64,000 nt of DNA from VBDM01 sp963699535 (GTDB lineage: Bacteria; Pseudomonadota; Gammaproteobacteria; Burkholderiales; SG8-39): NCBI GenBank assembly GCA_963699535.1, contig CAVOUJ010000013.1:115388-179387 (forward strand), given 5' to 3'. The notes beneath the pieces were generated by a model. The model was not told the origin of the DNA and ran no database searches. It worked only from the letters and a program-made list of their open reading frames with translations. This document shows positions 26,976-36,386 of this stretch, piece by piece. Within the stretch, counting starts at the first letter, position 1; every line of letters begins with the position of its first letter. Both the position numbers and the translations under genes were made by a program.

Positions 26976-28109
26976 ATGAATAGGCCGCGCCCATGGCTTG
27001 CGGTGAGCGGCGCCCTTTTGCTCATCGGTGCGCTTTCTGCCCCGGTCGCGCACGCCCAGAAGGATCCTCGGCGGGCGACGCCGCCGCCCGGCAGGGCGCT
27101 CGTGTTCGTCTTTCGCGGCGAACGTGAGCCGGTGGATGTAAAGGTGCCGGTGTCGGTGAACGCCGAGGCGGTCGGACAGTTGGCGAGCGGTACTTTCCTC
27201 ACTGCGATCGTTGCTCCGGGAAGGACATTCGTCCGCAGCGGCGATCGCGTGCTCTCCGCGGTTGCGTTCCAGGCGGAACCCAACCGAACCTACTTCGTCC
27301 GGGTCGAAGCAGTCGCCGGGACTAGGCCGGTGCGAACGGAGACGCGCCTTGCGACCGAGGCCGAAGGCCGCCGAGCGGTCGCCCAGACCCAGTTCGCCGG
27401 AGCCGCGCCGGCAGTCATTGCAGCGCCGCGCGCGGCCGCGCCCGCGCCCAAGCCGTCCCCGCAAGTCGCGAAGCCGGCGCCGCCACCGCCGGCGACGAAA
27501 CCTGCACCCCAAGCTGCCAAGCCCGCCTCGCCACCGCCCGCGAAAAGAGCTGCGCCTGCGGTTGCACCCAAGCCCGAAGAGGCCGGCTGGGACATCGCCC
27601 TCATCGCGAAAGGGGGCGCTTTCAAGATGGCCAGCGCCGACCAGATGGTCGGCGGCGTGGCAAGTACCTTCGACACGGCTTCGAAACCGGCAGTCGGCAT
27701 CGAGCTCGAGTGGCGCAGCCGATCGGGCCTGGCATTGGGCGGAGAGGTGTTCTACTACAAGAACGAGCTCGTTGCGACCGCGACGGGCTTGGCCGCGGAG
27801 CAGAATGCTTACGCGACCATGCTGAACGGAAAGTACTACTTCCGCGCGGCGGACTGGTTCTATCCCTACGTTGGCGCCGGCGCCGGTTTGGTCACTTCTT
27901 CCTACGGCGGCAACCTGACGGGGAAAGCCTCGGGTCCGGCTTTTCAGGGCCTCGCGGGAGCGGAGTTCCGCTTTGATGGCATCGGTCTCCATTTGCAGTT
28001 CAAGTATCTTGCTGCGACGACCGAAGGAAAGCTCGCGACCACCGGCGCCACCGAGAAAGTCAAGGTCGGCGGCGCCGGCGTTCTCGCCGGAATCAGCTTC
28101 ATCTTCTGA
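26976..28109 (+). CDS. DUF2846-like domain plus outer-membrane beta-barrel protein
   Basis: The ATG has a ggagg site upstream and gives a 377-residue protein. A signal peptide (ends APVAHAQ) is followed by a DUF2846-like domain at about 35-150: PPPGRALVFVFRGEREPVDVKVPVSVN, LASGTFLTAIVAPGRT, and RTYFVRVEA. Residues about 150-210 are an Ala/Pro/Lys-rich linker. The C-terminal 170 residues form alternating amphipathic strands with a VGAGAGL turn and end in aromatic ISFIF, as in small OmpA/OmpW-like beta-barrels. The linker may cross peptidoglycan-adjacent space, with the barrel anchoring it in the outer membrane. Function unknown. A second TAGAAT with GC-rich discriminator at 26902 is a weak candidate promoter. 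Confidence 0.75.
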   Translation: MNRPRPWLAVSGALLLIGALSAPVAHAQKDPRRATPPPGRALVFVFRGEREPVDVKVPVSVNAEAVGQLASGTFLTAIVAPGRTFVRSGDRVLSAVAFQAEPNRTYFVRVEAVAGTRPVRTETRLATEAEGRRAVAQTQFAGAAPAVIAAPRAAAPAPKPSPQVAKPAPPPPATKPAPQAAKPASPPPAKRAAPAVAPKPEEAGWDIALIAKGGAFKMASADQMVGGVASTFDTASKPAVGIELEWRSRSGLALGGEVFYYKNELVATATGLAAEQNAYATMLNGKYYFRAADWFYPYVGAGAGLVTSSYGGNLTGKASGPAFQGLAGAEFRFDGIGLHLQFKYLAATTEGKLATTGATEKVKVGGAGVLAGISFIF

Positions 28110-28122
28110 AGCACATGCCTTT

Positions 28123-28220
28123 CCCTCCTCTCTTGAGGAGGGGTGGCGGCGCAGCCGCCGGGGTGACAGTTCCCTCCTTTCTTCAAGGAGGGGTGCGCGG
28201 CGACAGCCGGCGGCGGCCGG
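28123..28220. repeat. Tandem pair of palindromic repeat units
   Basis: Two forward units of the dispersed repeat family: 28123-28167 (ccctcctctcttgaggagggg, then ggcggcgcagccgcc) and 28172-28220 (ccctcctttcttcaaggagggg, then a GC stem). They fill the gap between the convergent beta-barrel and solute-binding protein genes and could act as a bidirectional transcription barrier. Confidence 0.8.
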
Positions 28221-28227
28221 CAGTGCG

Positions 28228-29217
28228 TCAATCCGCCGTTGCGCCGGTCTTCTTGATCACCTTGCGCCAGCGCTCGACCTCCGAGCGCATCAGATTCGAC
28301 AGACCCGCGGGCGCGGTGCCGATCGGCTGGAAATAGATCCGGATCATTTTCTCGCGCACGTCGTCGCTGCGGATGATGGCGACGAGCTCGCGGCTCAGGC
28401 GCTCGACGACGGGCGCCGGCGTCTTCGCTGGAGCAACCACCGCGACCCAGGCCGTGGAGACGACCTCCGGGTAGCCCGCCTCCGTGAGCGTGGGATATTC
28501 CGGCAGTACGATGCTGCGCACGCTGGTCGTGACCGCGAGCGCTTTCAGACGCCCCGCGTGCACGAGCGGCATCGCGGTCGCCGGCACGACGAAGCCCCCG
28601 GCGATCTGGCCGTTGAGGATGGCGGTATTGACCTGCGGGCTGCCGGGGTAGGGCACGTGCACGATGTCGAGCCCGGCGGCTTCCTTGAACAGCTCCATCG
28701 TGAGGTGCGAGGCGCTTCCGTTGCCGACCGAGCCGTAGTTGAGTTTCCCGGGCTGCGATTTTGCGAGCGCGACGAACTCCTTCACCGAGGCTACATTGAG
28801 CTTCGGATCGACCACGAGCACGTTGGGGCTGGCGGCGACGAGGGTGACCGGCGCCAGGTCCTTGAACGGGTCGTACTCCATCTTCTTGTAGAGCACCGTG
28901 TTGACTGCGAGCGGGCCGGGGATCGAAAGGCCGATCGTGTAGCCGTCGGGCGCTGCTTTCGCGACCAGCCCGGTGCCGAGATTGCCGCCCGCGCCGGGGC
29001 GGTTCTCGACGATCGCCGGCTGGCCGAGCGCCTGAGCGAGCTTCTCGCCGAGGATGCGCGCGATCAGGTCGGGGGAGCTGCCGGCGGGAAAGGGCACGAT
29101 GATATGGACCGCGCGCGCGGGCCATTTCTCCGCGCCGGTCGAAGCCGGCTGGGCCGACGCGCTCGCCGCCCAGGCAAGCCCGATTGCAGCTGCGCAAAGC
29201 AGTTTTCTCACGGTCAT
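28228..29217 (-). CDS. Tripartite tricarboxylate transporter substrate-binding protein (Bug family)
   Basis: Bug-family receptors are periplasmic proteins that bind small carboxylates, greatly expanded in Burkholderiales. The chosen ATG gives a signal peptide MTVRKLLCAAAIGLAWAASASA and 329 residues. Family motifs: WPARAVHIIVPFPAGSSPDLIARIL, VENRPGAGGNLGTGLVAKAAPDGYTI, KLNYGSVGNGSASHLTMELF and HVPYPGSPQVNTAILNGQI. The frame continues upstream into the next gene's sequence only because that gene carries a frame break. No TctA/TctB membrane genes are nearby, as is usual for orphan Bug receptors. It is probably cotranscribed with the upstream hydrolase gene, 53 bp away, hinting at uptake and breakdown of the same type of acid. 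Confidence 0.9.
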   Translation of the reverse strand: MTVRKLLCAAAIGLAWAASASAQPASTGAEKWPARAVHIIVPFPAGSSPDLIARILGEKLAQALGQPAIVENRPGAGGNLGTGLVAKAAPDGYTIGLSIPGPLAVNTVLYKKMEYDPFKDLAPVTLVAASPNVLVVDPKLNVASVKEFVALAKSQPGKLNYGSVGNGSASHLTMELFKEAAGLDIVHVPYPGSPQVNTAILNGQIAGGFVVPATAMPLVHAGRLKALAVTTSVRSIVLPEYPTLTEAGYPEVVSTAWVAVVAPAKTPAPVVERLSRELVAIIRSDDVREKMIRIYFQPIGTAPAGLSNLMRSEVERWRKVIKKTGATAD

Positions 29218-29270
29218 CGGTCGCAGTGAACGTGGCATTGTGCAATGAAAAGCGTGCGGAGGGCCAGGGT

Positions 29271-30057
29271 TTACCGATGCTTGTTCAGAAACGTGGTCAG
29301 CGCCCGTGTGAACGCCGCCGGCTGTTCCATGTTGGACAAATGCGATGCCGACGGAATGATCGCCAGCTCCGAACCCGGCAGCGCGGCGTGAATCTCGCGC
29401 GCCATCGCGACCGGCGTGCCGGCGTCCTGCTCGCCCACGATCACCAGAGACGGGCACTTGATCTCCTTCAGCCTCTCGGTCAGGTTGATTCTCGGGATTG
29501 CCTGGCAGCAGCCGACGTAGCCCGGCGACGGGCGTGGCGCGGATCATCGCGCTCACCCGCGCGGTCACCTCGGGGTGGCTCTTGCGGAACGGCTCCGTGA
29601 ACCAGCGGCCGAGCGTGGATTCGACCAGCGCCTCCATACCCTCCTGCCTCGCCGTCTTGACGCGCCCCTGCCACAGCGGCAGCGCTTCGGGCGGGTAGCG
29701 GCTGGTCGTGTCGGCGAGCACCATGGTCGCGAACATGCGCGGGAACTTGAGCGCGAAGGTCTGGCCGATCATCCCGCCCATCGACAGGCCCACCCAGTGG
29801 CAGCGCTCGACGCCCAGCCCCTGCAGGAGACCGTGCACGTCGTAGGCGAGCATGTCGAGCGTGTACTCGCCCTCGGGCGCGTCGCTCTTGCCGTGGCCTC
29901 GCGTGTCGAATCGCAGCACCTTGAAGTTGCGCCTGAACACCGCGGCCTGCTCGTCCCACATGGAAGAATCGCAGGCGAGCGAATGGCTCATCACCATCCA
30001 CGGCCCGTTGCCCTCGACGGTGTAGTTCAACTCGATGCCGTTGGTCTTGATCTTCAT
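29271..30057 (-). CDS. 3-oxoadipate enol-lactonase-like alpha/beta hydrolase (one frame break)
   Basis: The sequence matches the PcaD-type alpha/beta hydrolases that open the enol-lactone ring in the beta-ketoadipate pathway. It starts MKIKTNGIELNYTVEG. The oxyanion region is VMSHSLACDSSMWDEQ, the nucleophile elbow GLSMGGMIGQ with the catalytic Ser, and the segment FDTRGHGKSDAPEGEYTL is typical. At about 29520 one extra base shifts the frame +1. The other frame completes the protein with RLKEIKCPSLVIVGEQDAGTPV (catalytic Asp region) and SASHLSNMEQPAAFTRAL (catalytic His), ending at TAA. Corrected length is about 262 residues. Other pca genes are absent, so the exact substrate is uncertain. 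Confidence 0.85.
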
Positions 30058-30164
30058 GGGCTGCGCTGTCCTCGCTGTTCCGAGCGACGCATTCTTCCAC
30101 GTCTCTTGCGCGAGGCCACCTCGCGCGTGCAATATAGGTCCGTTTTCGCTGATGCCGTGAAAAG

Positions 30165-31256
30165 ATGTCCAAACCAAAAACTGCCTTGATCACCGGCATC
30201 ACCGGCCAGGACGGCGCCTACCTCGCCGAGTTTCTGCTCGCCAAGGGCTACGTGGTGCACGGCATCAAGCGCCGCTCCTCGCTTTTCAACACCGCCCGCA
30301 TCGACCATCTCTACGAGGATCCGCACGAGAAGGACCGGCGCCTCATTCTGCACTACGGCGACATGACCGATTCGTCGAGCCTGGTGCGCATCGTTCAGGA
30401 AACGCAGCCCGACGAGATCTACAACCTCGCCGCGCAGAGCCACGTCGCCGTTTCCTTCGAGGAGCCCGAGTACACCGCCGATTCCGACGCGCTCGGCACC
30501 TTGCGCCTGCTCGAAGCGATCCGCATCCTCGGCCTGGAGAAGAAGACGCGCTTCTACCAGGCCTCGACCTCGGAGCTCTACGGCCTGGTGCGCGAAACGC
30601 CGCAGCGCGAGACGACGCCCTTCTATCCGCGCTCGCCCTACGGCGTGGCGAAGCTCTACGCGTACTGGATCACGGTCAACTACCGCGAGGCCTACGGCCT
30701 GTTCGCCTGCAACGGGATTCTCTTCAACCACGAATCGCCGATTCGCGGCGAGACCTTCGTGTCGCGCAAGATCACCCGCGGCCTCGCCCGCATCAAGCTC
30801 GGACTGCAGGACTGCCTGTACCTCGGCAACCTCGACGCGCGGCGCGACTGGGGGCATGCGCGCGACTACGTCGAGGCCCAGTGGCTGATGCTCCAGCAAC
30901 GTGAACCCGAGGACTTCGTGATCGCCACGGGCAAGCAGCACAGCGTGCGCGAATTCGTGAATCTCGCCGCAGAAAAACTCGAGCTGCGCCTGAAATGGCA
31001 GGGCAAGGGCACCGATGAGCAGGCGACCGACCCTTCGGGAAGAAGAGTCGTCGCGGTCGATCCCCGCTATTTTCGCCCCGCCGAGGTCGACACGCTGGTC
31101 GGCGATCCCGCCAAAGCCGGGCAGAAGCTGGGCTGGCGGGCGAAAACGGGTTTCGAGCAGCTGGTCGAGGAGATGGCGCGGGAGGATCTTCGCGAGGCCG
31201 AGCGCGACGCGCTGGTGAAGAAGCACGGCCATCGCGTGCAGAAGTATCACGAATAA
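30165..31256 (+). CDS. gmd: GDP-mannose 4,6-dehydratase
   Basis: Gmd converts GDP-mannose to GDP-4-keto-6-deoxymannose, the first step to GDP-L-fucose, GDP-rhamnose or GDP-perosamine. The 363-residue extended SDR has the NADP loop TGITGQDGAYLAEFL, the RRSS motif of the family (GIKRRSSLFN), the catalytic Thr/Ser region STSELYG and YxxxK in PYGVAKLYAYW, then FNHESPIRGETFVSRK and DWGHARDYVEAQWLMLQ. It opens the polysaccharide locus; fcl follows 4 bp later. No manA/manB/manC is in the window, so GDP-mannose must come from elsewhere. Confidence 0.97.
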   Translation: MSKPKTALITGITGQDGAYLAEFLLAKGYVVHGIKRRSSLFNTARIDHLYEDPHEKDRRLILHYGDMTDSSSLVRIVQETQPDEIYNLAAQSHVAVSFEEPEYTADSDALGTLRLLEAIRILGLEKKTRFYQASTSELYGLVRETPQRETTPFYPRSPYGVAKLYAYWITVNYREAYGLFACNGILFNHESPIRGETFVSRKITRGLARIKLGLQDCLYLGNLDARRDWGHARDYVEAQWLMLQQREPEDFVIATGKQHSVREFVNLAAEKLELRLKWQGKGTDEQATDPSGRRVVAVDPRYFRPAEVDTLVGDPAKAGQKLGWRAKTGFEQLVEEMAREDLREAERDALVKKHGHRVQKYHE

Positions 31257-31260
31257 GCCG

Positions 31261-32294
31261 GTGCTCAAGACCTCCTGCATCTACGTCGCCGGACACCGCG
31301 GGCTCGCGGGCTCGGCGATCCTGCGCTCCCTGCAAGCGCAAGGCTATTCGAACCTCATCTTGCGCACCCACGCAGAACTGGATCTCACCGAGCAGGCGCG
31401 GTGCGCGATTTCTTCGAGAAAGAGCGCCCGCAGTACGTGTTCCTCGCTGCGGCGAAGGTCGGTGGCATCCTCGCCAACAGCTCCCTTCCCGCAGACTTCG
31501 TCTACGTCAACCTCGCCATTCAGGCGAACGTCATTCACGCGGCGTGGCGGTCCGGAGTGAAACGGCTGTTGTTCCTGGGTTCCTCGTGCATCTATCCCCG
31601 CGATTGTTCCCAGCCGATGAAGGAGGAATACCTCCTGACCGGACCGCTCGAACCGACCAACCGGCCCTACGCGGTGGCGAAGATCGCGGGCGTCGAGCAG
31701 TGCTGGTCGTACAACCGGCAGCATGGCACGCAGTACCTGGCGGCCATGCCGACCAATCTGTACGGGCCGGGAGACAGGTACGACCTCCAGACCTCGCACG
31801 TTCTTCCCGCGCTGATCCGCAAGATGCACGAAGCCAGGGCGAGCCGGGCGCCCGAAGCGCTCGTCTGGGGAACGGGAAAGCCGCTGCGCGAGTTCCTCTA
31901 CAGCGACGACATGGGCGATGCCTGCGTCTTCCTGATGAACCTCGATGACGAGAAGTTTTCGCGGCTTGTTCGCGGGGAAGTCTGCCCGCTGATCAACATG
32001 GGATACGGCCAAGAGGTCTCGATCGCCGAGCTTGCCAAGCTCATCAGCGAGGTCGTCGGATACCCGGGGCGGGTCCGTTTCGACACGGCCAAGCCCGATG
32101 GGACGCCTAGAAAGCTCCTCGACAGCAGCCGTCTCCTGGCGCTCGGCTGGCGCCCGAGAGTAGGGCTCAGGGAGGGAATCGCGCGGGCTTACGCGGACTT
32201 TCAGCGAGCGCTTCGCCCGGACTCCCGCGTGAGAGGTCTGCCGCGGCGCGCAATCGCTTCCGTGCGATTGGACTGCCCCCGGAAATGGGTATAA
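31261..32294 (+). CDS. fcl: GDP-L-fucose synthase (one frame break)
   Basis: Fcl (WcaG) epimerises and reduces GDP-4-keto-6-deoxymannose to GDP-L-fucose. The GTG start is 4 bp after gmd. The first 45 residues include the Rossmann loop YVAGHRGLAGSAIL and ELDLTEQA. At about 31397 a missing base breaks the frame. The remaining frame gives VRDFFEKERPQYVFLAAAKVGGI, LGSSCIYPRDCSQPMKEE, the catalytic YAVAK in NRPYAVAKIAG, NLYGPGDRYD and the C-terminal TPRKLLDSSRLLALGWRP. Corrected length is about 344 residues, longer at the C-terminus than E. coli Fcl. The -1 break differs from the +1 breaks common in this part of the sequence. Confidence 0.93.
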
Positions 32295-32356
32295 GATTCA
32301 ACGCCCTGCCGGTCACTCCTGCAGAGAATTCGTAGGTCCTTCGTCAGTCTTTCGAA

Positions 32357-34968
32357 ATGGATAGGAATATGCGGACCATTTTCTTCTCTTTCGGAATCGC
32401 CCTCGGAATCTTCCTGGGCTTGCCCGCGCTGGCGCAGGTCGCGCCCGGCCAGACCGAGGCGACCCAGGGGCAGCCCGACCAGACACTCCGCTCCGGAGGA
32501 GCCACGGAGCCGGCTCCCGGCCTTCCGAGCCTGCAGGACATCCGCAGCCCGCTCACCACGATCATGAACCGCCCCGCCACCGGGCCGGGCGGACGGCAAG
32601 GTGCTCCGGGAACACAGCCGGAACTCGCCCCCGGCGCGCGCGCTCCGATTTCCCCGACCGATCTCCAGCAGCGCATCCAGGAATTCCAGTTCGAGCAGCT
32701 CAAGCAGGAGCTCCAGGCCGAGCAGGCGGAGCGCAACGAATTCCAGCAGTTCATCATGCAATCCACCGGCCGCGACCTGCCGATCTTCGGGGCCAATCTC
32801 TTCCGCAGCGTGCCGAGCACGTTTGCCCCGGTCGACAACGTTCCGGTGACTCCCGACTACGTCATCGGGCCCGGCGACGAGATCCAGATCCGCGCCTGGG
32901 GCCAGATCGACGTGGATTTCAGCGCGACGGTGGACCGCAGCGGCACGATCAGCGTGCCCGCGCGTGGGCGTGATCAATGTCGCGGGCATCAAGGCGAACG
33001 ACCTGCCCACGTATCTGAAGACCGTGTTCGGGCGCACGTTCCGCAACTTCCAGCTCACCGCGACGCTCGGCAGGCTGCGCTCGATCCAGGTCTTCGTCGT
33101 CGGACAGGCGAAACGCCCCGGCACCTACACCGTGAGCTCGCTCTCGACGCTCGTCAGCGCGGTGTTCGCCGCGGGCGGCCCCTCGAGCAAGGGCTCGATG
33201 CGGAGCATCCAGTTGAAGCGCGGCAACCAGGTGGTGACCGATTTCGACCTCTACGACCTGATCCTCTCTGGGGGACAAGTCCAAGGACGCCCAGCTCCTT
33301 CCGGGCGACGTGATCCACATCGCGCCGGTGGGGCAGCTCGTCGCGGTCACCGGGAGCGTCAACGTGCCGGCGGTGTACGAGATCAAGCAGAACACGGCGC
33401 TTTTCGATCTATTCCGCTGGGCGGGGGGTCTCGCGACCACGGCGGGAGGCCAGAAGGCCACCGTCGAGCGCATTTCGAATCACAAGGCGCGCACGGTGGA
33501 GGAGTTCGCGCTCGACATGAGCGGCCTTAGCCGCCCGGTCCGCGACGGCGACCTCGTCACCGTTCACACACTCGTGCCGCGATTCGACAATGCGGTCGCC
33601 CTGCGCGGCAACGTCGCGCAGCCCGGCCGCTTCCCCTGGCGCGAGGGCATGCGCGTGCGCGACCTCGTTCCCAACCGGGAGGCGCTCCTCTCGCGCGACT
33701 ACTGGGTCAAGCGCAATCAGGCCGTGGGACTGGACGAAAGCGTCGCCGGCATCCTGAGGCAGCAAAGCGCAACCGGCACGCGGCTCACCATCGAGGACCT
33801 GAATCAGAGGCGCAAGCGCGAGACCGATCTCGACGCGACGGTCGGCGACACCATACGCCGCATGCAGACCGAGTCGGAGGCCGCGAAGTTTCTCGACCCG
33901 AACCAGACCTCCAGCGCAGTCCAGATCACCCGGCTGCAGGATGCGAACAAGGGAACCCTGGAGGCCGCGAAGGCCGACGCGCTGCGCCTCGTCAACCAGA
34001 TCAAGCCCTCGCAGCGGGAGGTCAACTGGGACTACGCGGTGGTCGAGCGCATCAACCGGGAGGACCTGACCACTTCCCTGATCCCGTTCAACCTCGCCAA
34101 GGCCGTGATCGAGGGCGACCCGAACCATAACGTGCTGCTGCAGCCCGGTGACCTCGTCACGGTCTTCTCGAAGGAAGACATCAAGGTCCCGATCTCCAAG
34201 CAGACGCAGTACGTGCGACTGGAGGGCGAGTTCGCGGCATCGGGCGTCTACCAGATCCAGCCCGGCGAGACGCTCAGGCAGCTCGTCGCCCGGGCGGGAG
34301 GGCTGACGCTCGACGCGTACGTCTTCGGCGCGCAGCTCACCCGGGAATCGACGCGGGTCCAGCAGGAAAAGACGCTGGAAGAGGCGCTCAACCGCCTCGA
34401 GCGCGACATGAACCGCTTCAACAGTCTGCGGGCACAGAACGTGACCTCGCCCGAGGATGCCGCCTCGCTCAAGCAGCAGGCGGATAACCAGCAGACTCTA
34501 CTCACGCGCCTGCGCCAGATCAGGCCGGTCGGCCGCATCGTGCTCGAGCTGCCCGAGAACGCGCGCGCCGAGGACCTTCCCGACCTGCCGCTCGAGGACG
34601 GCGACCGCTTCGTCGTCCCGCCTCCGCCCTCGATGGTGAGCGTGTTCGGCTCGGTGTACAGCGAAAGGTCGTTCATCTACCGGCCCGACAAACGCGTTAC
34701 GGACTACCTCACCCAGGCCGGAGGGCCGACCAAGAGCGCCGACGAGGGCGGCATCTACGTCCTGCGCGCCGACGGCTCGGTGAAGAGCAAGCGGCAAGCG
34801 GGATTCTTCACGGCGTCGCTCGAGCGCAGCCGCCTGATGCCCGGCGACACCATCTTCGTGCCCGAAGAGCTCGACCGCACGACCATCACGCGCGCGCTCA
34901 AGGACATCTCGCAGATCTTCTACCAGTTCGGGCTGGGGGCGGCGGCGATTCAGGTTATTCGGCAGTAG
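32357..34968 (+). CDS. Polysaccharide export protein with SLBB domains, Wza-type (two frame breaks)
   Basis: The protein belongs to the outer-membrane polysaccharide export family that forms the export channel of Wzx/Wzy-type systems. It starts with a signal peptide (MRTIFFSFGIALGIFLGLPALAQ, the ATG 12 bp upstream is also possible), then a long Pro/Gln-rich region. The Poly_export domain begins YVIGPGDEIQIRAWGQIDVDF. Breaks of +1 at about 32957 and about 33271 (five-G run) interrupt it; both join cleanly. Several SLBB domains follow (SIQVFVVGQAKRPGTY, LVAVTGSVNVPAVYEIK, VALRGNVAQPGRFPW, QYVRLEGEFAASGVY, MVSVFGSVYSERSFIY). Corrected length is about 870 residues, twice that of E. coli Wza. Confidence 0.9.
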
Positions 34969-35008
34969 TCTCTCGGGCCACGATGTCTAAGCAGGCTGCC
35001 CATAGCCG

Positions 35009-35036
35009 CGTCATTGCCGCGTAAGCGGGAATCCAG
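35009..35036. repeat. dRS3-like short inverted repeat
   Basis: The 28 bases include attgccgcgtaagcgggaat followed by ccag, close to the widespread attccc-N8-gggaat dispersed repeat (dRS3-like in Neisseria and other proteobacteria), with one mismatch in the left arm. It lies in the 86-bp gap between the export gene and wzz. Confidence 0.55.
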
Positions 35037-35054
35037 CTGTCTTGACGATCCACC

Positions 35055-36273
35055 ATGTCCGATCAGACGATTCCTAAGGATTCGAAAGAGTCTCCGGCGA
35101 CAGGGACATCACCCGGCGACGACGACGGAATCAGCCTGCTCGACTTGCTGATCGTTCTCGCCAAGCACAAGCGGATCGTTCTCGGCGTACCGTTAGCTGC
35201 AGGCATCCTCGCAGCGGGTATCAGTCTGCTCCTACCGAATATCTACACCGGCGTCACACGAATTCTGCCCCCTCAACAGAACCAATCCACGGCTGCTGCC
35301 ATGCTCAATCAACTTGGCGGGCTGGCGAGTCTCGCAGGGCCGTCGTTAGGCCTGAAGAGTCCTAACGACCTGTATATCGGCATGTTGAAAAGCCGGACCG
35401 TGGCGGACACCTTGATTGATCGATTTGAGCTCAAAAAGGTTTACGACGAGGACACGTACCATTACGCGCGTAAAGAGCTCGACAAGCGAACGACGGTTAG
35501 ATCCGGTAAAGACGGCATTATCACGATCGAAGTTGAGGATAAGGACTCCAAGCGCGCCGCGACGATCGCCAATGCTTATGTGGAAGAACTCTACAAGTTG
35601 ACACAGACGCTTGCAGTAACCGAAGCATCGCAACGACGCCTGTTCTTCGAGCGTCAACTTGACCAGACCCGGAAAAACCTGGCTAGCGCTGAAGCCGCGG
35701 CGCGACAAGGTCTTGAGAAGGGCGGCCTGGTTGTCATAGACGCCCAGGGTCGGGGCATGGTCGAAATGACTGCGCGACTGCGCGGGCAAATTGCGGTCAA
35801 GGAGATCCAGATCAGCGCGATGCGCGCATTCGCCACGGGGCAAAACCCGGACCTCAAGCAAGCCCAGCATGAATTGGACGCCATGAAGCAGGAACTGGCC
35901 AAGATGGAGGGTACTTCAAGCGGGCGGGACAACGCCGGCAGCGCTGGAAAAGCCGATGGCATGGAAAACTTGCGCCTGCTGCGCGACGTGAAGTACTTAC
36001 GAAACTATCTTCGAGCTGTTAGCAAAGCAGTATGAAATCGCCAGAATAGACGAGGCGCGTGACGCTTCACTGATTCAGGTTCTTGATAAAGCTGTGGAGC
36101 CCGAGAGGAAATCCAAGCCCATGCGGGCTCTCATCGTGATCTCGACAGCTCTCGTGGCAGGTTTCCTGTCTGTTATCTGGGCATTCATAAGAGAGGCTGG
36201 CCAAAGGGCCCGGCAAAACCCTGAACAGGCCACCCGGCTCGAAGTTCTGCGCGCCCACATGCGCTGGAGGTAG
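35055..36273 (+). CDS. Polysaccharide chain-length regulator Wzz (one frame break)
   Basis: Wzz-family (PCP) proteins set polymer length in Wzy-dependent systems. The N-terminal part has the cytoplasmic start ISLLDLLIVLAKHKRI and the first membrane helix VLGVPLAAGILAAGISLLL, then the periplasmic coiled domain (QRRLFFERQLDQTRKNLASAE...). At about 35998 an extra T breaks the frame after DVKY. The next frame restores YETIFELLAKQYEIARIDEARD, a typical pre-TM segment, AVEPERKSKPMRAL and the second membrane helix (VISTALVAGFLSVIWAFI). Corrected length is about 405 residues. G+C falls noticeably from here onward. Confidence 0.9.
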
Positions 36274-36278
36274 GCAAT

Positions 36279-36383
36279 CTGTTTGTCCGCTTGGGCAAGC
36301 CCGGTCACGTGCTCTACGATGTCAAATCTCTGCTGCCAAGAGGCGAGGCGAGCGGGGGCTTAGCAGACATGGATATCAGGTAA
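36279..36383 (+). pseudogene. C-terminal remnant of a nucleotide-sugar dehydrogenase gene
   Basis: One frame between wzz and the aminotransferase gene encodes LFVRLGKPGHVLYDVKSLLPRGEASGGL and stops 3 bp before the next ATG. The GKPGHVLYDVKSLLPR segment matches the extreme C-terminus of UDP-N-acetyl-sugar dehydrogenases of the TviB/WbpO type (usually LKPGGVLFDVKG-like). No start or upstream domain is present, so this is the tail of a gene lost by recombination at the left edge of the cassette. Too short for full certainty. Confidence 0.55.
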
Positions 36384-36386
36384 TAC

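Noticed and set aside
28228..30177. A 649-residue hydrolase fused to a Bug-type binding protein
   Set aside because: The join is produced by one extra base in the hydrolase gene; the other frame completes the hydrolase with its catalytic Asp and His and a stop before the binding protein's signal peptide.
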